Shown here: positions 32,087-45,034 of the stretch, piece by piece | How the letters are laid out: each line of letters opens with the position of its first letter | How positions within the stretch are numbered: the first letter of the stretch is position 1 | From: Absidia repens | Lineage: Eukaryota; Mucoromycota; Mucoromycetes; Mucorales; Cunninghamellaceae | Assembly (NCBI GenBank): GCA_002105175.1 | Contig: MCGE01000040.1 | Span: 124,001-188,000, forward strand | Length of the DNA stretch: 64,000 nucleotides | Direction: 5' to 3' | Program-made: the position numbers and the translations under genes | The notes under the pieces: generated by a model | Told to the model about the DNA's origin: nothing | Databases searched by the model: none | The model's input: only the letters and a program-made list of their open reading frames with translations

Positions 32087-32312
32087 TGACTGACAAGCAA
32101 TTAAACATGCGAATTCTATAGTTTTTTGCCTTTGAATTCAACACATGGGACAATAGAGTGCAATCAATAGATACAGTCATATACAACTCGGGGGAAATGC
32201 TGATTTTTTGACACCAAGTGGCGGTGGTTTAAAATAGTCAACCTGCCAATGTTCAAAAAAAAAAAAAAAATCGCCCCACCTTTTTTTTTTTTTCTTTACT
32301 TTTTCTTCTCCC
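31667..32312. other. Intergenic region with 46-nt A run
   Basis: It includes the promoter of the tiny secreted gene, a 46-nt A run (32039-32084), and T tracts (32281-32293) just upstream of the ALKBH7-like ATG. No gene is supported. Confidence 0.5.
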
Positions 32313-33251
32313 ATGATACTCAAACATCTTTTATTCCCTCGCCGTCCATACCTCATCGTCACCACCACCACCAACAACTTCAAACGATGCTACAATACGC
32401 TGAATGATCACTATGCACAACTGAGGACGGATCCCAAGGTGGCAGCCCAGTACATCCAAGCCACCCCCAGCGCGACACACAACGACTACCTTGACGATTT
32501 TCTCCTGTTTCCGGAATTCATCACCGACGAAGAACATGCCATCATTACACAGCATTGCGAAAAGAAGCTCAAGAGGAGCCTGGGTCGGAATGCGCCTTAC
32601 GAACCTGGGCATTTCGATGGTGTGATCAGTGGGTACCGAGAATGTTCCGCCAGTGGATGGATGTCGCATGATGATGATCATTGGATGGGGCCGTTTATTC
32701 ATGACCGGATTTACAAAGCGTTGTTTCCATCGCATTTTACTTGGCTGGCACCGCATCTTTTGGATTTGGCGGCGCATGGGGAAATCAGGGGCCATGTGGA
32801 TAATATCGAGGCGTCCGGGTCTGTGGTGGCGGGGCTTTGTTTGAAATCACCAGCGAAAATGGTCTTGGAACATGTGGATGACCCATCGTGTCAAGTGGCT
32901 ATCTTTTTACCCCCACGGTGTTTTTATATTCAAAGGTAGAGAAAACAAGCGGGCGACCGGTGGTGGTGGTGGTGGTATAGTTGTTGTGTTTCCTCCCACT
33001 CACCTTTTTTTTTTGGTTTTTTTTTGGTGAAATAGGGATACGGTCCGGTATCAATTCAAACATGCGATCATGGGCCCGGAGGCTTCGGTATGGAATGGCA
33101 AACCATTTGAAAAAACCGATCGAATCTCACTTATGTTTAGGGTAAAAAAACTTTTAGTTGTCAAGTAAAAAAAAAAATAAAAAAAAATGAAATGAAAAAC
33201 TAACGTTATGTCTGTCCGTGTCTGTAGAATACCAAGGAATCCAAGTCATAG
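32313..33251 (+). CDS. ALKBH7-like 2-oxoglutarate/Fe(II) dioxygenase
   Basis: Exons 32313-32935, 33036-33141 and 33228-33251 join to 250 residues. An N-terminal basic, Ser/Thr-rich stretch (MILKHLLFPRRPYLIV) could target mitochondria. The AlkB fold follows: LFPEFITDEEHAIITQHCEKKLKR opens the domain. HVDN at 161-164 supplies the HxD iron ligands. VVAGLCLKSPAKMVLE and FLPPRCFYI fit the ALKBH7 pattern. RYQFKHAI gives the distal His (about 217), and the last exon-2 residues RISLMFR supply the 2-oxoglutarate-binding Arg. ALKBH7 proteins are mitochondrial and are linked to lipid metabolism and programmed necrosis in animals; the fungal role is unknown. The length is close to the animal enzymes. Confidence 0.85.
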
Positions 33252-33514
33252 CCAAAATTTATATAGAATTATTTTAGTAGTCAGATTATCTATTATTTCC
33301 CTTACTCACTCCACTTGATACACATGACCCACAATCACACCTATTGTATATATATTATATCATCTTGTCAATAAAAGCTTTTTTTTTTTTTACACTCTTC
33401 ACTTCTTTTGCATTTGGCTCATTGGCGGGGAATGAAAACAATCAATGTTGGCAGAAAAAATGGATGGCTTCTCATTTTTCTTCCGCTTCTCTTTTTTTTT
33501 TTTTTTTTACACAA

Positions 33515-34981
33515 ATGCATCCTACTTCTGCACTGGAGTACAAACAAGCCAAAGAAGCATGGGTCTCTGATTGTACTGGTGGCTCCATCATGGAGGTGAT
33601 GCTACTTGCCTCGTCATGTGTGGTAAGTTTTTTTATGGGGCAAAAGATGAAATGTCTATAGATAAAACTAAATAACTACCGCCCACGCGTGGGCGCTTTC
33701 CACTTTTTTTTTTTGTTTTAGATTTCTCATGGGTTATGGCTTGCTCTTGTCAATGCCGGCATGCTACCTCCATCGTGGGTCAACGGGTACATGGTGCCCT
33801 TGGTGATCTATGTGGTTCCTGCTGTCCTGATCGAAACCATCGCTGCCGATGCATCGGTGCAAGTCTTATTGGGCGTCTTATTTTTGACGTTAAATGTCGT
33901 CTATCGTACACCTACCATGCAACGACTGCATGCACTCCAACAACAAGCAGCAGCATCCTCATCAACATCTTCAACATCATCACCAACTATCAACACACCA
34001 AACACTAAGTCGTATTACAAAAGCTACTTGACCGTGTATCGTGCCGCCACCATGATCTTGACATGTATCGCCATCCTCGCCGTGGATTTTCCTGTGTTTC
34101 CTCGCCGGTTTGCCAAAGTCGAGACATTCGGCACATCCCTCGTAAGTGTGTTCTCCTATATCAAGTCAACGCCATGCCTCACACCTATTCTAATTTTTTT
34201 TCTTTTTTTTTTTTTTTTGTGCGTAGATGGATGTAGGTGTGGGCTCGTTTGTGTTTTCCTCTGGCATTGTCGCTTCGCGCAGCTACACCACCCCCCATGG
34301 TAACTCAATGTGGACCGCACTCCGCTCGTCGATTCCCCTCTTGGTGTTGGGCGGCGCTCGGCTTGTCTTGACGCGAGGTGTCGATTACCAAGTAAGCTTA
34401 TTTTTTTTTTTTAAAAGACACAAAGACACACACACACACACACATACATACACACGCATCACTTACACACAACTCTCTCTCAAAAAAAGTTACATAGTTC
34501 GGAATACGGGTTACATTGGAACTTTTTCATTACGTTGGGTTTATTGGCACCGTTTGTGGCCTTGTTACCTAAACGCAATCTGGTGCCCTTTGGCTATCTA
34601 GGGTTTATGGTCCTGGGCACGTATCAGGTCCTGTTGTGGCGCTATGGGCTTCAAACATGGGTGTTGCAAGCTCCACGGGTGGATCTGATCAGTGCCAACA
34701 AGGAAGGCATTGCCAGTTTTTTGGGTTACTTGGGTATCTTTTTGCTGGGCGTGGATAATGGCATGCTCCTGTTCACCGATCCATCCGCACCCGCACCCGC
34801 GGCCTCGCCAGCATTGTCGTCATCCGATAAGACCAAAGCACATACTCCTTCGGCGGCCCCGGTCAATAAGACATCCGTGGTGGTCAAGTTGTCGGTCCGG
34901 TGTGTTCTCTATTGGCTTAGTCTGGCAGCTTGTTATCTGATCATGGAGAAAGACCACGTGGTGTCCCGGCGTCTCGTAAGT

Positions 34982-35018
<37 letters not shown>

Positions 35019-35430
35019 CATTGGGCTCACCGATTATATTTTTTTTTATGGAGCAGGCCAACTTTCCGTATGCGATGTGGGTGGTGGCATTCAACTTGAC
35101 GTTACTGACGGCCCTGATGTGTGTTGAACAACAAATCTCAGAATCGCCTCAAGCCCCTGCATTATTGACATCGATCAATGCGAATGGTCTGGCGACCTTT
35201 TTAGTGGTAAGGAAAAAAAAGGGGGTCTATTGTGTGTGTGTGTGTATTGAATTTAACATGGTTTTGTTGTTGCTTATAAGGCCAATGTGATGACGGGAGT
35301 GGTGAATTTATCCATGCAAACACTGTATGCATCCACAATCTCAAGTATGTTGGTGCTGGCGGGCTACATGGTGGCGGTCACGTTGTTTCCTTGGATCTTG
35401 GCCAAGTATAATATTCGCATCAAACTTTAG
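33515..35430 (+). CDS. GWT1: GPI-anchored wall transfer protein 1, inositol acyltransferase
   Basis: Six exons (33515-33622, 33722-34141, 34227-34391, 34490-34975, 35057-35206, 35281-35430) join to 492 residues, the usual length of Gwt1/PIG-W. The protein acylates the inositol of glucosaminyl-phosphatidylinositol in the ER membrane, an early step of GPI-anchor synthesis. Family signatures are clear: the N-terminus [17 protein letters not shown], the highly conserved [21 protein letters not shown] followed by [22 protein letters not shown], and the C-terminal membrane helices. About 12-13 hydrophobic spans are seen. A Ser/Ala-rich loop (about residues 345-370) is variable in the family. All exon joins keep frame. 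It lies next to an Ecm33-type GPI protein gene 4 kb away, but no co-regulation is shown. Confidence 0.97.
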
Positions 35431-35668
35431 CTTTTTAGATTTTTTGAATGGTCTTTTATACAAATAAATAAATAAATAAAAAAGAGCAAAATGCTTTTAT
35501 ATATCATTTTACAATTGCTGAAGGCCGGGGAAGGACGGGAGGTATGATGAAATGGGTGTTAGAGGGGGATCGATCAAATAGGTTCGTTTTGGTTATTGTC
35601 GTGAAACACACACAAATTAAATAAAAAACGGGATGCCCCATATTTTATTTTTATTATGGTTCATCAAT

Positions 35669-35950
35669 TTATTTGCTAGTATTACTACTACTACTACAAC
35701 GAGCACAAGTGTCTTGGTCGTCAGTGTCATCAGGGGTTAATTGTAAAAACGTAGGTGGAGGTTTGGTTTGTAAACAGGCATGATCTTCATAGAGAAACCA
35801 TTCTCCCCATTCGTGTGTAGATACCACAGGTGCTTGGCGGGGAAGATCAGAGAATAAAAAGGCGCGATGGTCAAGATCGGGATCGTTGTTTGTTTCTGGT
35901 GGTGCTTGGCGTGTGGTGCTCGTTAGTGAAAGGTAGGATGTGTCCGTCAT
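35669..35950 (-). CDS. Hypothetical small protein (93 residues)
   Basis: From ATG 35950 (MTDTSYLSLTST) the frame gives 93 residues ending CARCSSSSNTSK. The middle part FLFSDLPRQAPVVSTHEWGEWFLYEDHACL has the mixed composition of a real protein; the rest is Thr/Asp rich. The frame extends further upstream but into A/T-run DNA, so the internal ATG was preferred. No domain is recognised. It converges on GWT1 from the other side. Confidence 0.5.
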   Translation of the reverse strand: MTDTSYLSLTSTTRQAPPETNNDPDLDHRAFLFSDLPRQAPVVSTHEWGEWFLYEDHACLQTKPPPTFLQLTPDDTDDQDTCARCSSSSNTSK

Positions 35951-36389
35951 GGAAGTGTTTTTTTGGTATAAAAATGTATGTTGTATATGAGGAGAGAAGG
36001 AAGAACACATAGAAAGGAAGGGAATTATATATTTAAAAAAAAAGATCATCTCATAAAGTGGAGTATGTGTAACATGGATTGTTTCATCACCACTCCCTTC
36101 CGTGGATGGCATGATTTATATATAATGAAAAACAAAAAAAAAAAAACAGATGGTTTTCTTTATTTAATTTTTTTTTCAAATTAACGACCTCTATCTAGAC
36201 CACATGGCTTTTGAAATGCCAAGAAATAGTTCTGTTGATGGAAAAGAATCATCATGTCACTTTTTTTTTTTTGTAGAGTGAATGGATCCTGGGAGTGACA
36301 TTTCAAATCCCGCATTCATGCAACAATTTTTATTTTTTCAAGGTTACTGAATTTTTTTTCTTCTTGAAACAAATCTTGAATGGGCAACC
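35951..36389. other. Intergenic, promoter of the small hypothetical gene
   Basis: It holds short A and T runs only. A TATAAAAATG stretch near 35968 on the plus strand and TATATAATTCC-like words near 36020 are not clearly placed as promoter elements. No gene is seen. Confidence 0.35.
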
Positions 36390-36640
36390 TTACTGAAGCA
36401 ATGGCGACCATGGATTAGTGGTTAGAAAGTGATTTAGAGGCATTTAGAAAAATACAATAGAAATATGCATGGGAAAACCCTTTCATTTTGGATCAAGATT
36501 CAGGACCAACATTAGATTAGCCCATTCGTCAACTTGGTGATGAGAATCATGAAACCGTCATTACCTTAGCTTAGTATTAGTTATCATAGTTTCCTGTTTA
36601 TCTCTGAATAAAATATGTCATGTTTTTTTTTCATCATTAG
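36390..36640 (+). repeat. SINE-like dispersed repeat, copy 4
   Basis: It contains CATGGATTAGTGGTTAGAAAGTGATTTAGAGGCATTTAG (the best A-box-like match, TGGATTAGTGG), the core CATGGGAAAACCCTTTCATTTTGGATCAAGATTC, AACATTAGATTAGCCCATTCGTCA, ATGAAACCGTCATTACCTTAGCTTAGTATTAGTTATCATAG and CTCTGAATAAAATATGTC. It sits at the 3' end of the broken GMC oxidase gene and may have contributed to its truncation. Confidence 0.7.
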
Positions 36641-36724
36641 TCTCACACACACACACACACACACGCACAGAGAGAGGCATTAGTTTAGTTTGTCTTGAAC
36701 AGCAGATCCCCCCCCTTTCTCGTC

Positions 36725-37528
36725 CATTTTGACTAGCAATGATCTTCGCATTGGCCATCATGCCGGGATGATGCGAGACCCCTTCGATCTTGGCACCATA
36801 ATGATCGCCATCCAGGTCGGCCACCACATCTGTATAAGCGGTCATCATTGTCCCATGATGCGTATCAATGAGATGATCAAAACACCCATACGTTGCCACA
36901 CAAGGGTGTACAAGGAGATGCGTACCGAGATGGGGATTGACCAGCCCACTGCGTTGAAGAATGCCAGGCGAATGCAACGTCCCTGCAGATACTACCACAC
37001 GACGGGCCCGAATAGGTGGCCCATCGTTGCCGGCCAGAACCACCCTCGTGGCTTGATGCGTTGTAGGATCGATCACCACACGATCCACCCTTTGATCAAC
37101 CGTCACATGTGCCCCATGATCTACTGAATCTGAAGCCATGTGTTCATCAACCCATTCTTGATCCCATCATGACATCCCGCAAGGCACCAATGACATTCGT
37201 GTGGATGCCGCACCGCGGTTTTGCGCAATTTTTTCATGATGGTAGCCTGGATTTCTGTTGAGAGTCAATAAGAGAAAAAAAAAAAAGAGGTAAATCACTC
37301 ACTTGCATCTTTCCATCAAAATCTTATTACTGCCATGTAATCGGATCCCATCTGTTGTAGCTCCAATTCTTTCACACACACGCTCGGTATCTTGGGTAAA
37401 CTATTGGCAGGAACCTCCAATCCACCAAAAAAAAAAAAAAAACATTCAAACGCCGATCTCCGTGCCTTGTTGGATGTAAAATAGGACAACCCGAAATTAG
37501 CCCATTCCTGTCGCACGTAATGTGTCAT
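36725..37528 (-). pseudogene. GMC-type long-chain alcohol oxidase, broken fragment
   Basis: On the minus strand an upstream piece (37528-37316) reads HYVRQEWANFGLSYFTS. A second piece near 37230-37140 holds GCHDGIKNGLMNTWLQ in a shifted frame. The main piece (37139-36725) holds VDRVVIDPTTHQATRVVLAG, ARRVVVSAGTLHSPGILQRSG and NPHLGTHLLVHPCVATYG. These are landmarks of the FAD-dependent long-chain fatty alcohol oxidases (GMC family), including the VSAGTLHSPxLLxRSG signature. The N-terminal FAD-binding Rossmann part and the C-terminal catalytic His region are absent, and a frameshift lies between the parts. The 3' end runs into a CA repeat and the SINE-like copy 4. Not functional as it stands. 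Confidence 0.75.
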
Positions 37529-37599
37529 CTAAATAAAACAAAACATAAGAAAGTCAATACCAGACTTTTTTTTTTTTTTTTTTTTTTTGTAGCCGAAGA

Positions 37600-37954
37600 C
37601 AATATCCATTTCCTATAGATGCAGTACATGTTATACAAACATTGATCGTCCCTAACTTAATTTATTTGTTTATGCATCTCCCATCTATTTATTTATACGT
37701 GTATACAGACCCTATATGTTGATCGGCATCATTATCATTATCACCAAAGATAGGAGAAAAAGAAGCAGTGGGGTCTGTATGTTGTGCAATTTTTTTTTTT
37801 TTAGTGGACATACACAAGCAGGCTTATAGTGTGCTTTTACATGAACTTTGTCGATCTCTTTTACATTCAAACAATATATAAAAATATGGTGGATGTTTTT
37901 TATTTTTTTATTTATTTTTCATTAACAATCTACATCAAACAAAACAAAATAATA
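37600..37954 (+). promoter_or_regulatory. Promoter conserved with the secreted-gene array
   Basis: This upstream region is the inverse orientation of the blocks upstream of the genes at 57.2, 59.5 and 63.1 kb. Shared blocks are a GTATACAG/ATGTAGGGTC-like part, AAGATAGGAGAAAAA..CAGTGGGGTCTGTAT, TTTAGTGGACATACACAAGCAGGCTTATAGTG, and ACATGAACTTTGTCGATCTCTT. The TATA box TATATAAAAATATGGTGGATG (about 37876-37896) lies about 80 bp before the ATG. Conservation over about 300 bp outside the coding region suggests shared regulation or recent duplication. Confidence 0.65.
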
Positions 37955-38422
37955 ATGGTCCAATCTTCTTCTTTTTTGCTCTTGTTAGTTTTTTCTGCCG
38001 GCATGATTCAAGGTGCGCCCTTGGCTGCTCAATCTAAAGAACACCATCCCAAAAACAAACTCCCCACTGAGGAATCCAAATTGCAACTACCAGCTGGTGC
38101 CAGTGATCCACGTCAAGCGTTTGGCCAGCAAGCTTCTGGATTCGGTCCTACTCTAACTCAACCATTTGTGCAGCAAGGTCCTCCTTTAGGTACTAGAGGT
38201 ACTCGATCTACACCAGCTGGATCGCCAGCGGCTCCACCCTCTTGTATGGACCCTCAAACCCCTCAGCGAGCTGCTGAATTACCAGCTGTTCTACTAGAAC
38301 CTGTTGAAGGACTCACAGGTGTGCAACGACCCATAGATGCTCAAGGACCCATAGATGCTCATGATCCCATAGATGGTCAAGAACCAATTCTTGAACCACC
38401 CAGTGGTCCTCCTACCGCCTAA
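37955..38422 (+). CDS. Secreted Pro/Gln-rich protein, family member 1
   Basis: A single exon of 155 residues. The signal peptide is MVQSSSFLLLLVFSAGMIQG, with cleavage likely after IQG. The mature protein starts APLAAQSKEHH, then the conserved LPTEESKLQ and QASGFGP blocks, a variable Pro/Gly-rich region, the conserved APPSCMDPQTPQ motif with the only cysteine, and a tail of a six-residue tandem repeat (PIDAQG, PIDAHD, PIDGQE). No membrane anchor follows. Three paralogues lie at 56.7-63.1 kb on the other strand. The pattern of constant signal peptide and promoter with a variable tail is what is seen in some secreted effector or surface protein families; the role is unknown. Confidence 0.85.
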   Translation: MVQSSSFLLLLVFSAGMIQGAPLAAQSKEHHPKNKLPTEESKLQLPAGASDPRQAFGQQASGFGPTLTQPFVQQGPPLGTRGTRSTPAGSPAAPPSCMDPQTPQRAAELPAVLLEPVEGLTGVQRPIDAQGPIDAHDPIDGQEPILEPPSGPPTA

Positions 38423-38500
38423 AGACTCACCAAATGATGTACCTGTAGACTAAAATGCTCTTTGAGCTTAGAGCCAATAACAGCATAATGAAGGCAAGAA

Positions 38501-38539
<39 letters not shown>

Positions 38540-39705
38540 GTCTCCCCTCCCCACCTCTCTTCCCCCCTTGTTTGCTCTGTCTCTCCCCTCTTAGCTTTAT
38601 CTACTGTTTTTTTCCACTTTCTATTTATTTATTAACTCTTGTTTGTGTTTGTTGTACTGGAAAAAATAATTTTAAAGAAAATAAAATAAAATAAAACATT
38701 CATCCATTCATTTCCTCGCGTGTATTTTTGGTCATTTGGCTTGCTTTTTTTTTTTTTTTTCCTATTTTTTTTTCCTAATAAAAAAGAGTCTACGAGCGAG
38801 GTTTTTATAGACAAAAAAAAAAAAAAAAGTGAAATGATGGAAGAATTGGTGTAAATGTGTATCATTCAGTACCTGTCAATGCAAAGGATGTCTTTGCGCA
38901 TTTGACATATTTGATACCTGCCACTCTGCATCCATTGATATATATAGTATATACGCGCCTTCGTTTTTTCTTTTCATTTTTTTTTTTTTTTGCCCTGATA
39001 TTGTAATCCTGTTTCCTTTTGATGATGACGTTGTAAATACTTACCTGTTGAAGTTCCCAGACGACGTTATTTTGTTGGATCATTGCATCGCACTATGTCC
39101 ATATGATATCAACATTGATATCATCGTTGGTATGAATGACTCATCTATCATTCAATTGCCCTTATCACTTCCTAGGATCTACTATGTGCTAGTTCCCTAA
39201 TCAGTCAAAATAACCATATCGTTTTGATTTCTATCTAAACTCATTCCTAAGCTCAATGTAGAACACTTCAGTGTTTAACCGTTTAACACAGTCATAACCA
39301 TCCAAAATCATAAAGAGTTTCAGTCGAAGGGAAGAACCATTCAACCTACTAAAGGACTGGTTCAACGAAGAAGCTCCAATCCAAAAGCATAACATCACAT
39401 TGTCAACCTAGTAGAAAAACCCCTCAGCTATTCACTATAAAAGTCTGAAAATGAGAAACAGGGAATTCAAAATGTTAAAAAAAGACGCCATTGATGGCTA
39501 AACAAAAGAGTAAAAAAAAAAAAATCGAGCCCCCCGCCGTTCAATCTATCGGTATCTAGAAGTCGATGAGAGGAGCTCAGGCATCTTTAAAAAAAAAATA
39601 TCCATCTTATTTTTTCAACAATACCAAAAACAGTACTTTTTTATTTATTTATTTATTTTATTCATATGTATCAATCATTCTTATTAAAAATGCCATTCTC
39701 CCAAT
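38423..39705. other. Intergenic: conserved 3' region and simple sequence
   Basis: The first about 280 bp are conserved with the 3' flanks of the array genes (CCAAATGATGTACCTGTAG, AATAACAGCATAATGAAGGCAAG, a 33-nt A run at 38504-38536, CTCTTAGCTTTATCTACTG). The remainder (38700-39705) holds T and A runs and no supported gene. The region near 39660-39680 (TTTATTTATTTATTTATTTT) is probably the 3' UTR of the Ecm33-like gene. Confidence 0.5.
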
Positions 39706-41242
39706 TTAAAATCCAAACAAGGCAGCAGCAAGCACTGTCATTCCCGCACACCACAGCGACGATGATGTAAGGGCAGCAGCAGCACCAGTGGCGATATGTT
39801 CCTCCTCTTGCTGACCATCACTGGCAGGCGACTTTGATGAGCCGTTAGCATCACGAGCCAGGCCTTTATGATTTGTGAGTGGCATGCCCCGTGGGCCATC
39901 TGTATTCGGGGCAGCACCAGCACCACCACTACTGGTGTCTTCTTCTTGACCTAAGGTGGGTTCCAATTGTGTTTCGTCCATGTTCGAGCCACAGGAAAAC
40001 TCTTGGCCTTTGACGATACTCAAGTCATCACTCTTTTTCATATGCCGTTCCAGATCTGCACATTGCAACTTGTTGCTGGTGGTTTGAAGCCGCATCCCCC
40101 CACGCACATCCGACAAGACTGGCATGGTGTATGTATCAAAATGCCCTGCCAAGTCGACCGTGCCATCGATTTCTGTCAATTGTGGGAACCCATCAATGGC
40201 CATGAGTTGTTTGTTGTTCCCGATCGCCAATGCGCCGCCGACTTTGTTGAGATGCGCAAACGAGGCACTGACCAACGCATCGTTGTTGGCCAACGCCAAG
40301 GTGCCCTCCACACGTTCCAGACCATCCAACACCAAATCCGACCATTCGTTGTCATGGAACGTCAGATCCCCTTGCACGGTTTGCAGTTGTGGCATCGCGA
40401 GACGTGCCACGTTACGGAACTCGCCCGTTTGAATCGATGTCAATTGATTCGCCTATATATATTTGAATCATTTGAGTTTATTTTTTCTTTTTTTTTTTTT
40501 TTTTTTGTTTTTGTGAGCGTTTGCTGAAAAGAACGTACCTGGAAATCGAGGGCGATTCCATTGGACGCCACACGCAAGGGCCCGTCGATTTTCTTGACGG
40601 AGGAAGCATCGAATTGTTGGAGATAATTATTGGAGACCAAGACAAAGCTTTTGAGTTGTTGGGGTTTGAAGCCGGTGATCTGGGGGCTAATATGTGTATC
40701 TTCGATATGCACATGATCGGCCAACGAGAGTTGTGCAGGGAAATCCAAGGTTTGTAATGCGGGTAACACCGACAGCATCAACGTATCGGCTTGAATCAAT
40801 AGGGGTACATTCAATTGGGCTAACAATGTATGATTGATCACACGTAATTCATGCACTTTGGTGAGACCGGGTGCAGTGAACGTACGCAAAGCGTTATTGT
40901 TGTTTAAAATCAAGGTGCCTTCCATCATGTCGTTAATGCCCTTTAATTCAAGCTCTTCGGCGCCGGAACCATCGATCGTTAACGTGCCCGTGTACACCCC
41001 ACATCCCTGTAACGTATCGAGATCGCCTTGGGTTTTGGCCATCAAATCTTGGTGACACACATCGGCTTGTGCTACTCGTTGTTAAAAAAAAAAAAAAAAA
41101 AAAAAGGAAGGTGAGTAAGATAGTGTTTTTTTTTTTTGTTTTTTTTAATTGTTGTTATTGGTTTTTGTTTTGTTTTTTTACCTTGGGTCATCATGCCAAG
41201 AGCCATCAGCATGATGGCAGTGGAAATACCAAATTGTGTCAT
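39706..41242 (-). CDS. Ecm33-like GPI-anchored cell-wall protein
   Basis: Exons 41242-41182, 41071-40539 and 40452-39706 join to 446 residues. The N-terminus MTQFGISTAIMLMALGMMTQAQA is a signal peptide. The mature part begins DVCHQDLMAKTQGDLDTLQGCGVYTGTLTIDG and runs as receptor-L-like leucine-rich repeats (IELKGINDMMEGTLILNNN-type units, GLERVEGTLALANN, HLNKVGGALAIGNN, FPQLTEIDGTVDL). It is followed by a Cys pair, a Ser/Gly-rich linker and a C-terminal hydrophobic tail (SLWCAGMTVLAAALFGF) typical of GPI attachment. Ecm33/Sps2-family proteins contribute to fungal wall integrity. The tail would depend on the GPI pathway in which Gwt1 acts. All joins keep frame. Confidence 0.88.
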
Positions 41243-41963
41243 ATATATATATAAGGTGGCGGTTCTCTATGTATGTATGTATGAATGAAAGAAAAAGGAT
41301 ATCAAAAGAAACAGAAAAGCTCAGTGGGAGCGTTGTGGCGAATTTGTCTCCCCTTTTTTATAGTGGCAAGCACGGCCATGATCGAAATCGTAAAAAACAT
41401 CGGACGGAATAAAATCGAGACAAATCTAGATATTTTTCCCCATCATAAAGGGTTGTTTGTTGCTGGCGGTGGATTTTTTTTTTTGGAGGCCATGTTTGTA
41501 TGTAGTCTATTTATTATTTTTTTCTTTTAATGCAAACACGGTTCATTTCTGACGTAAAGTGTCATACATATCATAGAGAAAAAAAAACTGTTCAGTCCCG
41601 CACCCCCTTAATTATCTTGTTTTTATGATTCTGTATTTCATTTCAATTCAATTGCCAATAGGTCTCTTTTTGTGTGTTGTGGCCCAATAGAAACTATTTT
41701 CATGCTTGCTTTTTGAATAGGATTGCTTTTTTTTTTTTAAATGATGGGACTTTTAAACACCGCTGATTATCCAACCGCAACCACACCAAATCTTCATATC
41801 ATTGCCACAAAAGGAAATCCGATAATGATGATCACCATCTGGCATCAACTGTGACTAGAGAACCCCGCTTGCTTTCGATTTTTTTTTTTATTATTAAAGC
41901 GTGTACTTTCCTCTCTATCTTTTCTTTTCTTCCGCTTTTTACTCCAAAAAAACAAAAAAAAAC
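41243..41963. promoter_or_regulatory. Divergent promoter region, Ecm33-like / LYS12
   Basis: This 721-bp gap separates two divergent genes. A TATATATATATAAGG box sits at 41242-41256, immediately 5' of the Ecm33-like ATG. On the LYS12 side a T tract (41879-41890) and a pyrimidine-rich leader (CTTTCCTCTCTATCTTTTCTTTTCTTCC) precede the ATG. No known regulator site was assigned. Confidence 0.4.
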
Positions 41964-43513
<1,550 letters not shown>

Positions 43514-43858
43514 TCTGTTTGTTTTTTGTTTTGGTTATAGTTTAGTTTAGTTATATTGTTATAATTATTTTTGTATAGAATCCCCCCCTCCCTTCCGATC
43601 AATAAAAAAGCATCCTTTTTTTATCATTATATATTGAAGGCAGTGCTGTTATTTTTTTCTTTTTTTTTGACAATCTATCATTAGGATGACGACTTTTTTA
43701 TTATGCCATCGCCGAGTTTTTGGATCAATCACAGAAAATGTCCCGACTACCAAAAAAAAAAAGTCCTCGACGCTTATTCGCTGAGAATCCCATCTGACTG
43801 CAGAAATATCACACAAACAAAAAAAGTTCTCCTTCCTCCTCCTCTTCTCCATTCACCA
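43514..43858. other. Intergenic, LYS12 terminator and CCDC174 promoter
   Basis: The LYS12 3' flank has AATAAAAAAG near 43600 and T runs. The rest is the upstream region of the next gene in the same direction, with the pyrimidine-rich stretch CTTCCTCCTCCTCTTCTCC just before its ATG. No other gene is seen. Confidence 0.5.
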
Positions 43859-45034
43859 ATGCCGCCGAAAAAGATAATTGAAACCAATGCTTCATCGGTA
43901 AGCCGTCAATCCCTTCATGCCAGGAAAGAGACACTCACACGCCTTTTTTTTGTTTATTTAGCTGATTGATTTGAAAGCGCTGGTGGCGCAACAAGAAGCC
44001 GAATTTAACCGCAAACGCACCACCGATCCTTCCTCCAGTCAACGACCCATCACCAACAAAGTACGCACACACACACACACACACACACTCACATATGTAC
44101 TTTACTTTTTCTACTCACTCACATACACTTTTTTGTTAATAGAAACCAAAACAACACCTACGGACGAATCGTGGGGTCCAAGACCGAGCACAACGAGATA
44201 CCCAGACAGCGACGAACACTCTTGATGATAGTGACATGGATGCCGTTGAGAAAAGCCGCAGGGCCCTGGAACAAAAAGCACTCTTGTACGAATCACTGCA
44301 ACGCCGTGGCCACCTGGATGACAATGATGATAATGATGCCTTGCTCATTGATTTCGATCAAAAGTATCAAACCCAGGTAAAACACATCTTTGCCTCTACA
44401 AAGCGCTTCTTTTTAAATCAAAACAACTCACCTCGCTCCACCCCCTTCTTCTCCACTTTATATATATGTATATATCTAGGCGTCACGACAACGACGGACA
44501 CATGATGAGAAGAACAACAGACACAAGGACGACGACGATGACGACGACAAGGATCCATGGGTGGAATACGAAGACGAATTTGGACGTACACGTGTGGTGC
44601 GAGCCAGTGCGGTGCCATCGCGCTCACGGTCCCCCTCACCTTCTTCCAGGAGATCGTCGTTTTCCGATAATGATGATATGCAAATAGACCAGGCGGATCG
44701 TGCGAATATTCGACACTACCAAGCGTCCCAAGAAGAAACACGTGTGCGAGGGGTAGGGCATTACCAATTCGATACCGACGACGATGCACTACGACAACGG
44801 CAAATGGCCAGTCTTTTACAACTTCGACAAGAAACGCAGCAAGCACGTCGACAATCCAGAACCGCCAGTCAACGACGCAAAGCCTTGGTGGCGAAACGTG
44901 CCGAACGTGTGCATCACTATTGGGCAACACTCCGCAATAACGACAACAACAATAGCAACAATACTAAGGGGGAGATCAATGAAGATAGTGTCACTCAGTT
45001 GCTACAAACACTACGTCAGCAAAGCGGATACTAG
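43859..45034 (+). CDS. CCDC174-family nuclear protein
   Basis: Exons 43859-43897, 43962-44060, 44143-44376 and 44480-45034 join to 308 residues. The order of segments fits CCDC174: an N-terminal helix with IDLKALVAQQEAEFNRKR, a central coiled coil with KALLYESLQRRG and LIDFDQKY, the acidic stretch leading to DPWVEYEDEFGRTRVVR (about 149-165), and the DUF4078-type segment GVGHYQFDTDDDALRQRQM (about 215-233) followed by basic coiled coil. The animal protein is nuclear and associates with exon-junction and splicing factors; the fungal role is inferred only. The C-terminus is Asn-rich before SVTQLLQTLRQQSGY. Confidence 0.85.

Noticed and set aside
36720..37127. Plus frame opposite the GMC oxidase fragment
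   Set aside because: It is antisense to a clear FAD-oxidase signature; His/Met/Cys-rich composition is typical of a shadow frame.
41069..41530. Plus frames upstream of LYS12
   Set aside because: They translate T and A runs in the Ecm33-like intron and promoter into Phe and Lys strings.
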